From the NCBI GenBank assembly GCA_013398275.1, contig VZSE01005864.1, positions 510,040 to 574,039 of the forward strand: a DNA stretch of 64,000 bases. Direction: 5' to 3'. The notes below the pieces were generated by a model. That model was given only the letters and a program-made list of their open reading frames with translations. It did not search any database and was not told the DNA's origin. Below are positions 22,600-35,500 of this stretch, one piece after another (position 1 is the first letter of the stretch; each line of letters starts with the position of its first letter). Made by a program: the position numbers and the translations under genes. This stretch comes from Promerops cafer. Its lineage: Eukaryota; Chordata; Aves; Passeriformes; Nectariniidae.

Positions 22600-24195
22600 T
22601 CTGATGTGAATGTAACTCCTTCGGAGTTGGTATTCAGTAACACAAATCAACTCATGACATGTTTAAATTTAAATGCTAACCACACACTCTGCGAGTTACT
22701 TTAAAGGTTAGTTTTTAATCAATAGAAGTTGCTGACTCGGGAGTTTTGAGCGGCGCAGTGCAGCTCTGGGGCCTTTGTCTCGCGTTGGGCTTTCAAACTT
22801 TTTTTTTTTCCTTGAGATGATTTTAGCAATGATTTGCAGACACAGAGCGCTATTGTGCTCCTGACTAGCAACATGTCAATAAAGGAGTAGAGTTACCATG
22901 CACTAGGGTGTCAATATGACTCCTGCAGACACTGCTTGGCCTTAATACCAATGAAAAACTTAACCCTTACAGGAGAGGCCCAAACCAAACCGCACGCTCG
23001 TTTCAAAACTTCCTTGCCGGGGCTCCGCGTGGCCTTGAGTGAAAAGCTGCTTTTACAGGACCCAAACTCGGAGCGCTTCGCCAACAGCTGCGTCCCGCTC
23101 CGCCTGCTCCTGCAGCCCCACTTGGATGAGATGTTTTATGGGCTGAGGCAGCAGAACAGCGAGACAGAGAGCGCATTTACGCAGCAGATCCCACCAGCAC
23201 TGCTCTCAGGACACCGGTTTAATTTAGAGCATCTTACAGCTGAAGCGCGCGCACACAGAATGATCCTCCTTTTTCTGCTAATCATTTTAATATTAAGATC
23301 TCATATCCCTCTCAAGCCTCCTATACATGTCTAAGTCTTCCAGGATTAGGGCTGAAGAGCACCATTGTTCCTCTGGAGCACCTGTGAAACTTTTCTGCTA
23401 GGGAGAGGAGACCTCCGGCCTCAAATGAAAACGTCTAGGAAGCGTATTAGGCACTTGGAGACCCGATAGCTGGGACCTATCAAGGGTTTTTTTGCATGAT
23501 TAGGGAGCTTAGAATGGAAAAAAAAAAGAAGCCTGGATCCCTACATTTAGATGGCTGAAGTATTTTGTGCCTTGCTTTAGAGTGCTGCTCAATCTCTAAG
23601 CACCTCACCCATTTCATCCCTTCAGTTCTGTAACCTATCCGACTGCACCCACTCGGAGAAGGCGGTGTTGCCTTTCTTAATTTAAAATCTCCATTTAAAT
23701 CATGGGCCCTATCACAGTACGGTCAGGATGATATTATCTCCGTGCTTTTTCATAAAAGAGCCAGTGTTTTATTTCCCTTCTATTTACTTTGCAGTACTGT
23801 TCTCCTAGCGAGTTTAGAGCTAAATGCACCCACTGGAGCTAAAGGTCCTGCTCAGTAAAATTGCTGCCACACAGTAGTTGGTGCCACTACGAGTCTGTAT
23901 CGTCCTGCCGAGCATCTTGCTGTCCTTCTCCAGTGCTCAAGGTGAAACATCAGAAAGAATTCTGCAGTCCGGTACGAGATCTTTGCTTCCCTTTCTCCAG
24001 TCAAATGAAGAAGTAATCTCATCAGGTTGAAAAGTGCTGACTAAGGATTTAATAAAGTGCCTGCAGATGTGTGTCATCTCTAAGGTATTCAACTCATGTA
24101 ATGCAAAACAGTTCCACACTGAATGTGCTTATAAAATTCCATTTAACCATTGCAGAGCTCTATTTTACTGTTCTCCGAGGAGTATTATCACACTT

Positions 24196-24216
24196 CCCCC
24201 CCCCCCCCCCCCCCCC
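24196..24216. repeat. Poly(C) tract, 21 bp
   Basis: This is an uninterrupted run of 21 C residues in the last NFIA intron. G/C homopolymers of this length are error-prone to sequence, so the length is approximate. No splice or coding role is apparent. Confidence 0.95.
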
Positions 24217-26825
24217 AAATTACAGCACCATGAAAGTTGAAACTCGTATTTGAGAATCCTCACAGTAGTAAGGTTTTATGATCCATAAACAATATCTAGT
24301 TGACTGAATCCTAAACAGGAAGTCTGAGATGGCAATTACGGTTCTCTGATAGCGCAAGTCTATTTGTTTCTAATGCACTCCTGGAGATAGCAGAGACACA
24401 CAAAAATCCTCCAGCCACTCCTGACAATCGGCTCCTTTGTACGGGAAGAACAGCAAGGAAACATTCCGAGATTCTGGACAAGCTCAAAGTGCCTCATTGA
24501 CTCCTGTAGCAGTTTATGCCCGAGTCAGGAGCCCAGGAACAGGCCCATTGTTTATGGAAACCTTCTCAAACCAGCCTTCCTGCACGCCGTCCCTCACCCC
24601 CAGCCTCCCCGCGAGCACCGCTCACGTGTTTCCAACCAGAACGACAATCCAACCCAAACTTGTTCCATTTGCTTCTACCTGCACATCTCCTGCCCCAACA
24701 ATGGGACCTTTCAGCTCGCGCAGAAAGCCGGGGCTGTGCACCCTCCCTATCTGTTTTTCGAATTAAGAAGTTAAACAAAAGTCCTCAAGGGCAAAGTTTA
24801 ACGCTGCGGAAGGAGGTTGTTAATGTGGAATCCAGAACTGGGTGTGACAGTTGGCTTATTTCTCCGGGCGATGTAGGTTATTTAAGGACATTCACACGTT
24901 TGAAACTCTGACAAGCTCCACGCACAGCAGCTTTGGCTTCCCCATACCCACTCAGGGCTCAGACCTGCTCAGTGATAGCCTTTTTCTGTAGGTTGAAGCC
25001 CAGTTTGTGTGCCCGGCGGCGGGACGGGTCGGTGCCATCGGGGCTTCAAACGCGGCTGCTGTGGCGCTGCGGCCGTTGCTGCCCCAGGCGCGTGCAGGAA
25101 GCGATCGCTGCACGGGCCCGGGCGGGAAAATCCACCTGTGATAAGAGCCTAAATAAAATAAAACCCCACAGCTTTAGAGCTTGCCGGCAAAGCGGCTGTT
25201 TGGGCAGCCCAGCTGAACCCAAGCCACGACCGCTGGCACCTGTGAGGTCTCATTGAGGAGCGTCGTTTTGTTTGGGGATGACATTTCAGTCACCTCAAGA
25301 ACTTTGAGGCTCCCACGAACATTAACCCCGGGGAGGTGAATTGGGGTAACGAGTCCTTCTGGTTGCAAAGATAAAATGAGAATGTGAGCACTTAGGCAGT
25401 GAACTGGGCCTTTTGGCATGACCTTGTGAGAGGTGCTGGGAAGGCTCTTCCCCACGGTGCGTCGTGTGAAAGCAAGGGGACAAAACTGGGCCTTTGATGC
25501 CACTTCAAAAGGGTTGCCAGGGTGAGGGGAGACAGTGGCAGTTCAGCTTCTGGTGCGACTGGCTGGAGGGCTCCTGCAGACACAGCAACTGCCTCTGGTT
25601 TACCCCACATCTGAATTCATCCCACTCTTCTAGTGCTTCCTCCAGAGTTTCTCCAGGCCCAAAATCTGATCCTACTGCATAGGACCGAAAGGTGAATATA
25701 AAAGACAAGGTCACCTTTGTGCCTATGGAAGTTATTTTCTTAGAGCTGGGATTAATTATTTAGTAATTATATTTTCCAGACCGAAATACCAACAGGGACG
25801 TAAGTAGCATGTTGGTCATCCCCAAAGGGACATAAAACAGTGAGAGAATCTTCTGGTTGTCCAACATCCGCACCGGGGAGAGTCACACGCCCCACTCTGA
25901 GCACATTAATATTGTCTGGAGGCAGATAAAACCTGTCCCAGGAGGGACACTGGTCTCCAGGCAATGCATACAGTAGCTCTGCATCCAATAGTTTTTGCGG
26001 GAATGCCAGTTGTGGCAAACTGCATTAAATTACGTGCAATAATTTTGTAATATGCACTTTTGCCTGCTGACTATTAAAAATGTATAGTAGTCCAAAACCA
26101 CTTCTCTCCTGGGACCAACAAACTCACTTCAGGCAAGATTTCTGCTTGGGTTCAAACCTCAAGTTGGGAACAGCTAGTGTTTTTAAATAAGTCACCCCAA
26201 ACCCTCCCAAACCTATGAAAACACACTCATACAGTAACTCCTGCTGTTGTTCCAGACATCTGAATGTTCCAGTAAAGTGTCCCAGCTGGCCCCAGATGTT
26301 TCTTAAGTATAAAGCAATGCTCTGAGTGCTGGACCCCCTGCTGCCCCGACCTGGAGCTCAGCGGATTAAAGATTGACTGCGCTATGACATATTCGCATTT
26401 AGCCCGAATATAATACAGCAAAGACTTATCAATGGCAAATGTTTGAAATGTAACCCAGTCAGCAGAGTAGGCTGGCACTCTGAATATGATGTATAAATAA
26501 TGTATGGGAACTTAAGATCTAAATTAGATCTACAGGAAGAAAACTTTCCCTTTTCTCTGCCTCTAAAAGAAAAGTTCTCTCACAATGAGGTCATTTTCCT
26601 GCCTGTCTTTTGGTTTACAAAATTGCTTTTAGGCAGAGGGTCTTCCCTTTACTTGGGGAACATTTTGTCAGTTACAGTTTTCCGCCAGTTTTCTAAAAAA
26701 CCAAGCAATGAAGTTCACTTATTTGTTAGTGAATTGACTTTGAAATCTGCAAAATAACTTCTAAACTTTGCGTGGTCGGCTGAAAGCTGACTGCAGCCAC
26801 GCTAAACTGCAACCCTTGCTGTTTA

Positions 26826-26897
26826 AAAAAAAAGAAAAAAAAAAGATAGTGAAGGGAAAGAGAGAGAGAAAAAAGAAAGGGAGAAAGAGAGAGAAAC
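26826..26897. repeat. Polypurine (GA/A-rich) tract
   Basis: About 70 bp are almost pure purine on the plus strand ('aaagggagaaagagagagaa'), with only 'tagt' breaking the run. Long polypurine-polypyrimidine stretches can adopt triplex structures, but mirror symmetry is imperfect here. I annotate it as low complexity. Confidence 0.85.
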
Positions 26898-29445
26898 AAT
26901 CCCATTTTAGTTTTTGTTAGAGGACGGCATACTACATAGATCAGAGACTTTTCAAAAAATAAAAACCCCCACTGTACACAAAGCACAGGAAAATGTGAGG
27001 AAAAAAGGAAAAACCTAAAAGCAGCTTAGAATGTGTTAACTCTGCCATTCTGTCAGCTTAAAGAGTATTTTATGCTTGATCAACAGCTCTCTTTTATTAT
27101 GCTTTTCTTTCATTCATTCAAGACATCAAAGACCAGAACCACCAGTGTACCTGATCTACCAGAAGAACTTGTAAGGGTGTTCTAAAGAAACGGGGGTATT
27201 GGGAGCCAGACACCCCTGCGGACAAGGCAGTTCAAAGAGAATATTTCAACAATGATTACATTTTGTAAATCTTTGTACGAAAGACAGCTTATTTCCTGCT
27301 TTTTTCATGAAAAATAGATTCTATCCATTAAAGTGAGCCCACAGTATGAAAGTTACTTGAGATCTGAGGTACAGCAAGCGGATTAAGTGGAGGGTGAGAT
27401 GAAATCTTTGAGAGAGACGATGGCTTTCTCTGATATTTGTCGCTGCCATAAGGTTTTCTGAGTGGGCTAGAAACTTTTTTTTTATTATTATTTATTTGTA
27501 GACTTGCTGGTGGCAGTGAAGCCATTCGTAAAAGCAAAATAAACCAGAATGAATCAGAAAGGAAAATCGCAACAAATAAAAAAGGAACTGAGAAAACAAA
27601 CGGCTGCAAAAAAACCTTTTGACATGTTTGAAAGGAAAACTATATATATTTGCCCCACTCCGAAAATTGCAGGCGAGCCATTTAAATCCTGCAGACAACT
27701 CCGAAGTGCAGCACACAGACCCAAGCCAGCTGTTTACTTTTCCAAGCCCGTGGTGGTTTCTGCATTGATAAACTATATAACCTCACACACACAGAAGGGA
27801 TTTTAGCTATGCCAGACCTCATTGCTCTGTCCCACTCTCTTTATGTGCTGTCACAGAATAAAAATGATCCTAACACAAACCCTGAAATAAGATCTCGCTC
27901 CAGAAAGAACATCTTTGTAGATATTTCCTGAGTTACTGCCAAGCGGGATTTTTTTCGCCCATTCATCCTTTCAAAGTTTTGCTATAAACATAGCCAAAAT
28001 TGTTTGGGAGTAATCAGAAATGACCAAAATATGACCCCCTAGCCAAGGCCAGCTGTGGGCAGAAGGGGAGGAAGCTGCCCCACGCTTGTGGCTGGGACAG
28101 CAGCCACCTCTGCCACCACACCTGGGTGACACCCGCCAGCATCAGCACTTCGCTTCCCCCTTCTGTACATGCTTTTGCAAGAGAAGAAGGAAACAGCGAG
28201 ATGCATGGAATCAAAGAGGCAAAACCAACTTTAAACCCACCTCACGGTTTACATCTACTATTTCGAGGTAAAAGCAAATGTTCTGCCAGGGGGGCTGAGT
28301 TTTGTACTTTACGCCTCATTTTTAGACAGCCCCGTATTTTTCTCTGCTGGAAGCGCAGTTAAATTTGCTCGGGAGTGCAACAGTCCCATATTTCTTACAG
28401 CAGATCTCACTCATTTCTTTCCTTTTATGAAACAACACGTGCATGGGGACTTGGAGCCGCTTATAACCCCATGCCGGGAAGTCCCGTGGAAACTGGGACG
28501 GCAGACACACCGCTGCGACGGGGCTTTCCAGCATTTTGCTTGGATGAAAGCAAAACCCTCTGGCTCCCCAAACTACAGCTCCCTCCTGGACACGGCACAA
28601 AAGCCGCTGGGTGCCCGGGGACCCCCCAGCCCCGAGGGTGGGTGCCCGGGGCCTGCGGCGGCCCCGCTCCCAGCCCCTCACTGCCGCCCTCAGCCCGGCC
28701 CAGGCTCCGGCTGCGCCTTCCCAAGTTCAAGTTCAGGTTTAAGGGAAATAAACCGCTCCTCGGGAGCCTGCAGCCAGCCCTCATTTCCATGTGATCCCTC
28801 TGAACTTCGCCTGCGCCAGCGCGCCCTGTTTCCAGGGCCCGCCGAAGGAATGTTTTACAGTTAGAGCCCGCAGTGCTTTCTCAGGCATTTCAGACCCAGA
28901 GGCCCAAGTTTCAAGCTGCAGCATTAAAAGTTTCCACAGAGCTACTGCAGAGAGAGGGAGGGAGGGGAGGGGGGAGGGAAATGAGGAGAACAATATCGTC
29001 TTAATTGTCTCTATATAGCTCCACAGTTAAAGTATTACTTTTTAAAGGGACATAATTTATTCTGGAGGCACGGTGTTATAACAACCAGTACATACTTTCA
29101 CCGCGGCGTAACCCGCTCTATTCTTCATTGTGCTTTCCGGTGGTGTTGCTTTTGCAGAACTCCTTGTTACGCCGTCCCCGATACTGTACTTACAGTTTTA
29201 TTCAATTTAAGCCAGTTCCTGCAGTCCTCAGGCGAGCAAAACCACCCCCCCCCGCCGCCCCTCCCGAAGCCTCAGGAGTTCTGCCTGCACCAGGACTGCA
29301 AAAATAATCTCCCCTCAACCACCGTTTTTTCTCCCCCCAAAAGTTTCTTTACTTTTATTGCTTTAGACAATCGGGGAAAGTCATCCAAAGAAAATCAACC
29401 CCCAGCCTGGGCCTCCCAGGCTCGGCTCGCAGCAGACAGCCCGAG

Positions 29446-29480
29446 CACACACGCACAGACACACACGTACACACACACCC
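29446..29480. repeat. CA-rich microsatellite (degenerate)
   Basis: This is a degenerate (CA)n run with interruptions ('cacacacgcacagacacaca', then 'cgtacacacacaccc'). It is potentially polymorphic and has no other signal. Confidence 0.8.
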
Positions 29481-31523
29481 AGGGCTTTGCCCCGGCACTC
29501 TCCTGCCCTGTCCCGTGCCGGCCGAGCCACAGGAGCTACGTGAGGGGCCCAGGGGCCGAGGGGTCCCAGTGGGATGGATGGCTCTGCCAGCAAGCTGCTA
29601 CAGAGGCTGTGGCTCTTTGCTCTGCAGTTTGGGGTACAAAAGGTAGTTTTCAGCCTTCTTTTTTGCCATTTCCCCGCTGGAGAGCAGGGAGGAGGGAAGG
29701 GTCACTACAGCCTTCAGAGGTTGAAGGCTGAGGTGGCCTTTCCTTGCCCTGGTCACGCAGCTCCTGTATCATCCTGGCTCTGACAGCCCCAGTGGAGCTG
29801 TAGGGGACCCATCCACCACCCCATCCCTGTCCCGGGGCTCCCTGTGTGTAACAGGAGAACACCCATCATGGGTCAAAAGGTAATTGACCTACAGCTACCA
29901 AAAGTAGTTCAGCTGCTTTTTTTGACTGCCCTCAGAGTACTTCAGAGCACACAGAGGAAAGCAAGGGGAGAGAATAACTTGGGCTGGACAGGAGAGCGAG
30001 CACTCCCTCCAAAATCCCCCCAGAAGTCAGGTCCCTGCTTGTGCTCTCTATCTGGGTAAAGTGAACAAATGAGCAGCCCGGTGGGGACAGCAAAGTGTGC
30101 CCAGCCTGATCAAAGCAGGACAAAAAGCAGGAGGGACGGGTCGGTGGGGACCGGGAGGCACAGGGGAGGAGTTGGAATGTGGGCAGCAGGAACAGTGGGG
30201 CTGGCAGGGCACAATCCAGGCAAAGGGACAGCTGGGGACCCCACGATGAGGGGGCCAAGACAACAGCATGTTTTGAGAGGTGGGTAGAGCAAGGCTGGGT
30301 TTGGAGACCGCAAAAAAGGAAGAGGAATTCGGGTTTTGGCAAGTCCTGGGTGTTACTGGGCAAGGAGATCAAAACTGGTCTCCAAATTAACACAGACAGA
30401 AATAGGAGCACAGAGGCAACTCTGGCACTTTTGACCTTAAAATTACAGAAGACAGTGAGCTGGAGGAATAATGACTCGATTCATCAGGAAACCTCCCCTT
30501 CCCAAAACTCCTCTTAAAAAAAGAAAGACAAGAGGGCATTGAGCTGAACAAATAAACCTCTCCTGAACGTGGGAACTTTTGACATCTGCATTTTTCCTGG
30601 TGCTTTGTACCTTGCTAAACTGCTCTAAGAAAAATGGAAGGTCATGCATCATGCTTGTGCTCAGGGACCCGGCTGTGAGGATCCATGATGGGACTTCTGT
30701 CACACTGTGGGGAACCCCCATCCAGGGGTGAGTCCTGTAAAGATCCACTGGGGCCAATGGGGTCAGGATTTTACAGGAGCTGTGTGAGTGGGGCAGGGAA
30801 AGACCACCCCAGGCTCCAGAGGCTGCCAGCTCTCCGTTGGAGAAATGGGAAAAGGCTTTGCAGCACATGATCCTCCGTTGGATGAGGAGGGATGTATTAG
30901 ACATGGTTGGCTAAAGGGAGTTGGGTCTTGGCCTAGCTTGGAGCAATTTTCACACATGCTGTGAGATGCCAATGAAAGTCCTGGTGGAGTGTAAAGTCAT
31001 TAAATGAGATGAAATTAAACAATTTAGTTATTTCTGTTTCATCATATTTGTGCAGTATGGCAGGCAGAGTGAATTACTACTAATGATCAAATTTAGTAAT
31101 ACTAATTAAACTATCTCAATTTAATTAATACTAACAGAGAAAACAGACAAAATTACTAATGTAAACCTTGAACTTAAAATCAAAAGGTGCCTCTTCGCTT
31201 TTGTGAGTCACTGAATATGAGGCTTTTCCCTGAAAATAGCCTGTGTAGAAGTGGCTCTTTGTACTCCCTAAGCAAGCTGCTCCATTGTATGGTTAACTAC
31301 AGCTCTCCTCCAGCTTTCCTTCCCCCTTTTTTTCCCCCTAAATGTTATTACTTTTACTCCTTGTTTTCCCAAAGAACTTCCAGGAGAAGAATCTGAGCTC
31401 TGTTCAGACTCACTCAACATCAACAGCACTGATAAAGCAGTTACACTGCTGGGACAAATTCTGCCCTGGGTGCTTGTAGGAAGAGAGTTTATAAAGAGCC
31501 TGTGGAGCCTCCCTTGCTGGGAA

Positions 31524-31662
31524 ATCATGGAATCACAGAATGGTTTGGGTTGGAAAGGATCTTAAAGATCAGATGATCTTCCAAACCCCCTGCCTTGGGC
31601 AGAGACACCTTCCCCTGGACCAAATTGCTCCAAGCCCTGTCCAACCTGGTCTAAACTTTCAG
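31524..31662 (-). mobile_element. CR1 LINE 3' fragment
   Basis: The copy starts at 'tggaatcacagaatggtttg', continues 'gggttggaaaggatcttaaa' and ends after 'caagccctgtccaacctggt'. It is a short minus-strand CR1 tail inserted in the last NFIA intron, with no coding content left. Confidence 0.88.
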
Positions 31663-32318
31663 ATTTAGCCTACAAGACCAGAAATTTGGGAAAACCCCAA
31701 ACCCAAACCCATCTCTACATCCAGGAAGATGGCTTTAGAGTCACTGAGAGTTAATACCTGCAACCATAAAATAAAAACTTCACAGATACATGAAGACTGC
31801 ACTGCAAACCCTCCCCATAAAGAAAATGTGAATTTTAACCTTTATCTTATCCGCAAAAGACTAGATTTACACTGCTGTGCATAGTTATAAGCAAAAGACA
31901 AGCATAATTAAACAAAAATGTTATTGTATTTAGAAAACAAACTCCTGCCAATAACAAATCTTCCATCTCCTCCTCTCATCAGCTTCAATGAAATGTACAG
32001 CCGGGTCCCATACCAGAGATTCTCAGACATGATCTTTAACCTAAAGGACTACAAGAAAGTCCCCCAAAACCCCAACAAACCAGGGAATAGCCAAACAAGG
32101 AATATAAAAGTGTTCTTCCAAAATCTCAAATCTCATTTAGCACATGCAGAGATGAAAAAATCCAACCCCACCTGCAAATGTCAAATCTCAGTTTATCCCT
32201 TTTTTTTTCTTTAAAAATAGGTAGTTTTTGTGTTGCCATATTTAAGAAGATGTAGTTATAGAAAAGGCACAAAAGGATACTTAAAGTTGTATAGAGCTGC
32301 TCCAAGCAATGCAGAAAT

Positions 32319-32540
32319 TCATAGACTCCTGGAATGGTTTTGAGTGGAAGGAACCTTAAAACTTAATCTTTTTTCATGTCCTGCAGGGCAGGGACACCTT
32401 CCACTATCCCAGGCTTCTCTGAGCCCCATCCAGCCTGGTCCTGGACACTTCCAGGGAAAGGGCAGCCACAGCTTCTCTGGAAAACCTGTGCCAGGGCCTC
32501 CCCACCCTCACAGGGAATAATTTCTTCCTAAATTATTGTG
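32319..32540 (-). mobile_element. CR1 LINE 3' fragment (diverged)
   Basis: It reads from 'attcatagactcctggaatg' through 'gggcagggacaccttccact' to 'ccctcacagggaataatttc'. The 5' part ('gttttgagtggaaggaacct') is more diverged from the usual consensus, which suggests an older insertion. It is 5' truncated. Confidence 0.85.
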
Positions 32541-35500
32541 TTCAGCCTCAGAGGTGGCTGCATTGTGTTGGTTGCGACTTTGGTTACTCATATCTCATAA
32601 TTAAAATTACATTTCTGTGCCTTCTGCAGTGCATTCAGCTGCATCTCTTCATGTGTAATAACCAGTGTTTGTACAGATGATGTAACAGTTGGGTCACACA
32701 AGTGAATATGCCTGAGAATATTATGATTATAGTGTCAGTACTGTTTTCAAAATTGAATATTAATAACTAAAGCAACTGAAAGGAAATCTTGAAGATATTT
32801 TTAAGTTTAGCCTCTTGATTTTTATGAGATTTTTTTTTTTTTAAATGCTGGTTTTAAATTAAACTCTTTCAGTTCTACCTCTGTTCAAGCAGAAAATGCT
32901 ATCAAAGCAAAAGCCTAAAATGAGATGTGTTTTGCTGTTCTAAACTAAAACTAGGTAAAATTTGAAAGCTGCAACTTCCCATGCTGTTAGCAATCTTTAC
33001 TAAGAACAGACACTTTTGTCAAATATAAAATATAAACAGGTTTTAAGAAAATTGAGGTAATTTTGCTGTATTTATTTTGAAACCCCAGTCTTTCCCCTCT
33101 GTGTTATTCATATTTCTCTAGGACAGTCCAGCACTAGGCAGGTGATGCTCTGTGTCTTGGGAACATGGAATCTGTTGCAAACTGAGGACTCCTTCTCTGT
33201 TAAGAAAAGTCTTCTTTTGGTATTTGGCCTTCTTATGGAATTCAGTATTAATTTCAGAGCAGGACAGTCTATTTTGCAAAGTGTTCACCTCTGGAGCTTA
33301 TTCATTCCCTGACCTCTGTGTTAATGCCATTAAGCAAAGGTGATTCCTAGAACAGAGGTAGCTTAATGCCTATCCATTGGGAAGGATGCAGGGATTGTGG
33401 CCTTTAATTTTTGACCTTCACTGTAGATTGTGGTCCTAATCCTTTGATTGCGGAATTTTTAAAAAGTACATATGGCAGTTGGCAAAAAAATCTTAATGTT
33501 CCAGTAAATGCAAAAGCCATAAATTCAGCTGCTGACCTTTTCCATCCAGGTCACATGTGACACCTACTGGAGTTTGTCAGGCTGGGTGGAATTTATGGAG
33601 CTCATATAGGTATCGGCTGCGAAGGCTGAACTTTCATGAAATGTCTTTCAAAGGCACTTCCAAAACCCTTGTAAAAAGTCAGTATGGCTTTTTCTTTTTT
33701 TTAAGGGTACACATTCTGCGCACATTTTAAAAGGTCTCATCGTGCCACCTCTGCAAAATCTTCAGCACTTGGGAAACTTCGGCTCTTAAATTATTACTCT
33801 TTACAAAATAGAGAAATCAGGCCAGGCATGTAATTACTGTGATCACCAACTTCCAGCAGCTCCTTCCCAAGCCTGGCTCTCTGTGCATTCCTTTCTTTCT
33901 GGTGGGCAGCCTCCTGCCCCTCTCTGGGATCGATGGTATCGACGGTGTATTGTCAGTCAGAGAAATGGGATTTGATAGTGCCCTCAAGCAGTTGCAAAAG
34001 AAGGGAAGGAATACAAAACCTACCCAGGTCCACACCATCAGCGTGAGATCAATGCTCTCAATAATACGTTTGCCGCCACGCAGCGCCCTAACTGTCGCAA
34101 TTAATAATGTAGAAGGAGCTGATTAACTTAAGTAAAGTGCTCTCCACTGTGTAAACACATAAAGATCTATAGGGCCAAAGAGGAAAGAACGAACAAAACG
34201 TCATTTTTATATTTTATGTGGACACATTCTTGCTTTCTATTCTGCTCTTGTAACAATTACTGCACTAGCCACTCTGACAGAGTCAATAAATTGATCGTGG
34301 ACCTGATGCAGCAGCGAGCAGACTAATCCAATACAGCATTATCTGCCACGGAGGCTGGGGCGGGCAGTGGTGGCCAGGAAATCGGCCAAGCCAGCCAACA
34401 GCAGCGAGAGGCACAGAACCATAACCTTGCCCTATTTGTGTGTGGGAAGGTGGGGATTTGTGTGTGGGAAGGGGGGGATGTGAGCAGTGCTCTGCCCATG
34501 CTGCACCCTCCAAGCCCTTCTAAGACTCCAGCTGGCCGCAGCGCCCCGTGGCTCCGCAGGGATCAGCCCCTAAACTGGATTCTGTGGCTCAGGGAGGATC
34601 AGCTCATCTCATTTTCTCATGTTGGCAGCCATGAATTTAAACACCTGACGACTTTTCAGCCACTACACCAAAGCCATGCTCCCACCACAACTGCAAGAAC
34701 TGCTGCCTGTCTGCTGAAAAACAAATCTGGGAATCCCCTCCCATGTCCCCTGACCTGTGAACACAGGGAATGTCACATTTTGTCAGCTTAAATGGCCACT
34801 TGGGTCTGGTATTATGTCTCTGACAGTGGTTGCAGTCCTCTTGGGAGGAAGCTGCAAGAATCCCTACAAAGGAGATGGACCAAAATGGTTTGGCCTGAGG
34901 GGAAGCTTCTTCCCAGCCCCATGCAGTAAGTGGTAGGCCTTGTAAATCCATGTTAGCGGGGAATATGAGATTGAAAAAATAAAAATAAAAGAAAGTTTCC
35001 TGCTGAATGGAAAAAAGAAAACTGTTTTTTGGCAGAAGTTCTTCAAGAAGGAGAACATAGGCCATTGTTATTATGAAGACTTTTCAATGAAAACACAGAA
35101 AATCATTGCCTTTTAGAGTAATTGTTTAGCTAAAGAAAGGTTACACAGCTTGTAGAGAATTTAGTAAGAAATTAAATCTCTCCAGCTCATTCATCATATT
35201 TCTGCATTTGCCAACTCTTCCCACCAGGCCCACACTTACTTCTTCCCTTTCTTCTCCCCCACTGTGGAGTAAGTAATGGCCATAAAACCCACAGAAAGGC
35301 AGCCTTACGCACAGGCTTCCTGATTATTGTGAGGAGGGGGAAAACTCAATAAGTTTAATTGCTTAGTTTGGGAAATTCTTCTATGTCCATTGTAAATAAT
35401 TCTATGCTAAATCTACTGGAAATAGGATGCTGAGTGCTGGTTTCCAAAAAAGAGTCTGAACTGTTCACCAGAGCCTATGAGGAGGAGGAGGAAGAAAAAG

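Noticed and set aside
22936..23334. 132-codon plus-strand open frame ending in a hydrophobic stretch
   Set aside because: It lies inside the NFIA intron on the opposite strand, with no recognised family, no splice support and ordinary length for chance openness. The hydrophobic end comes from a T/A-rich run.
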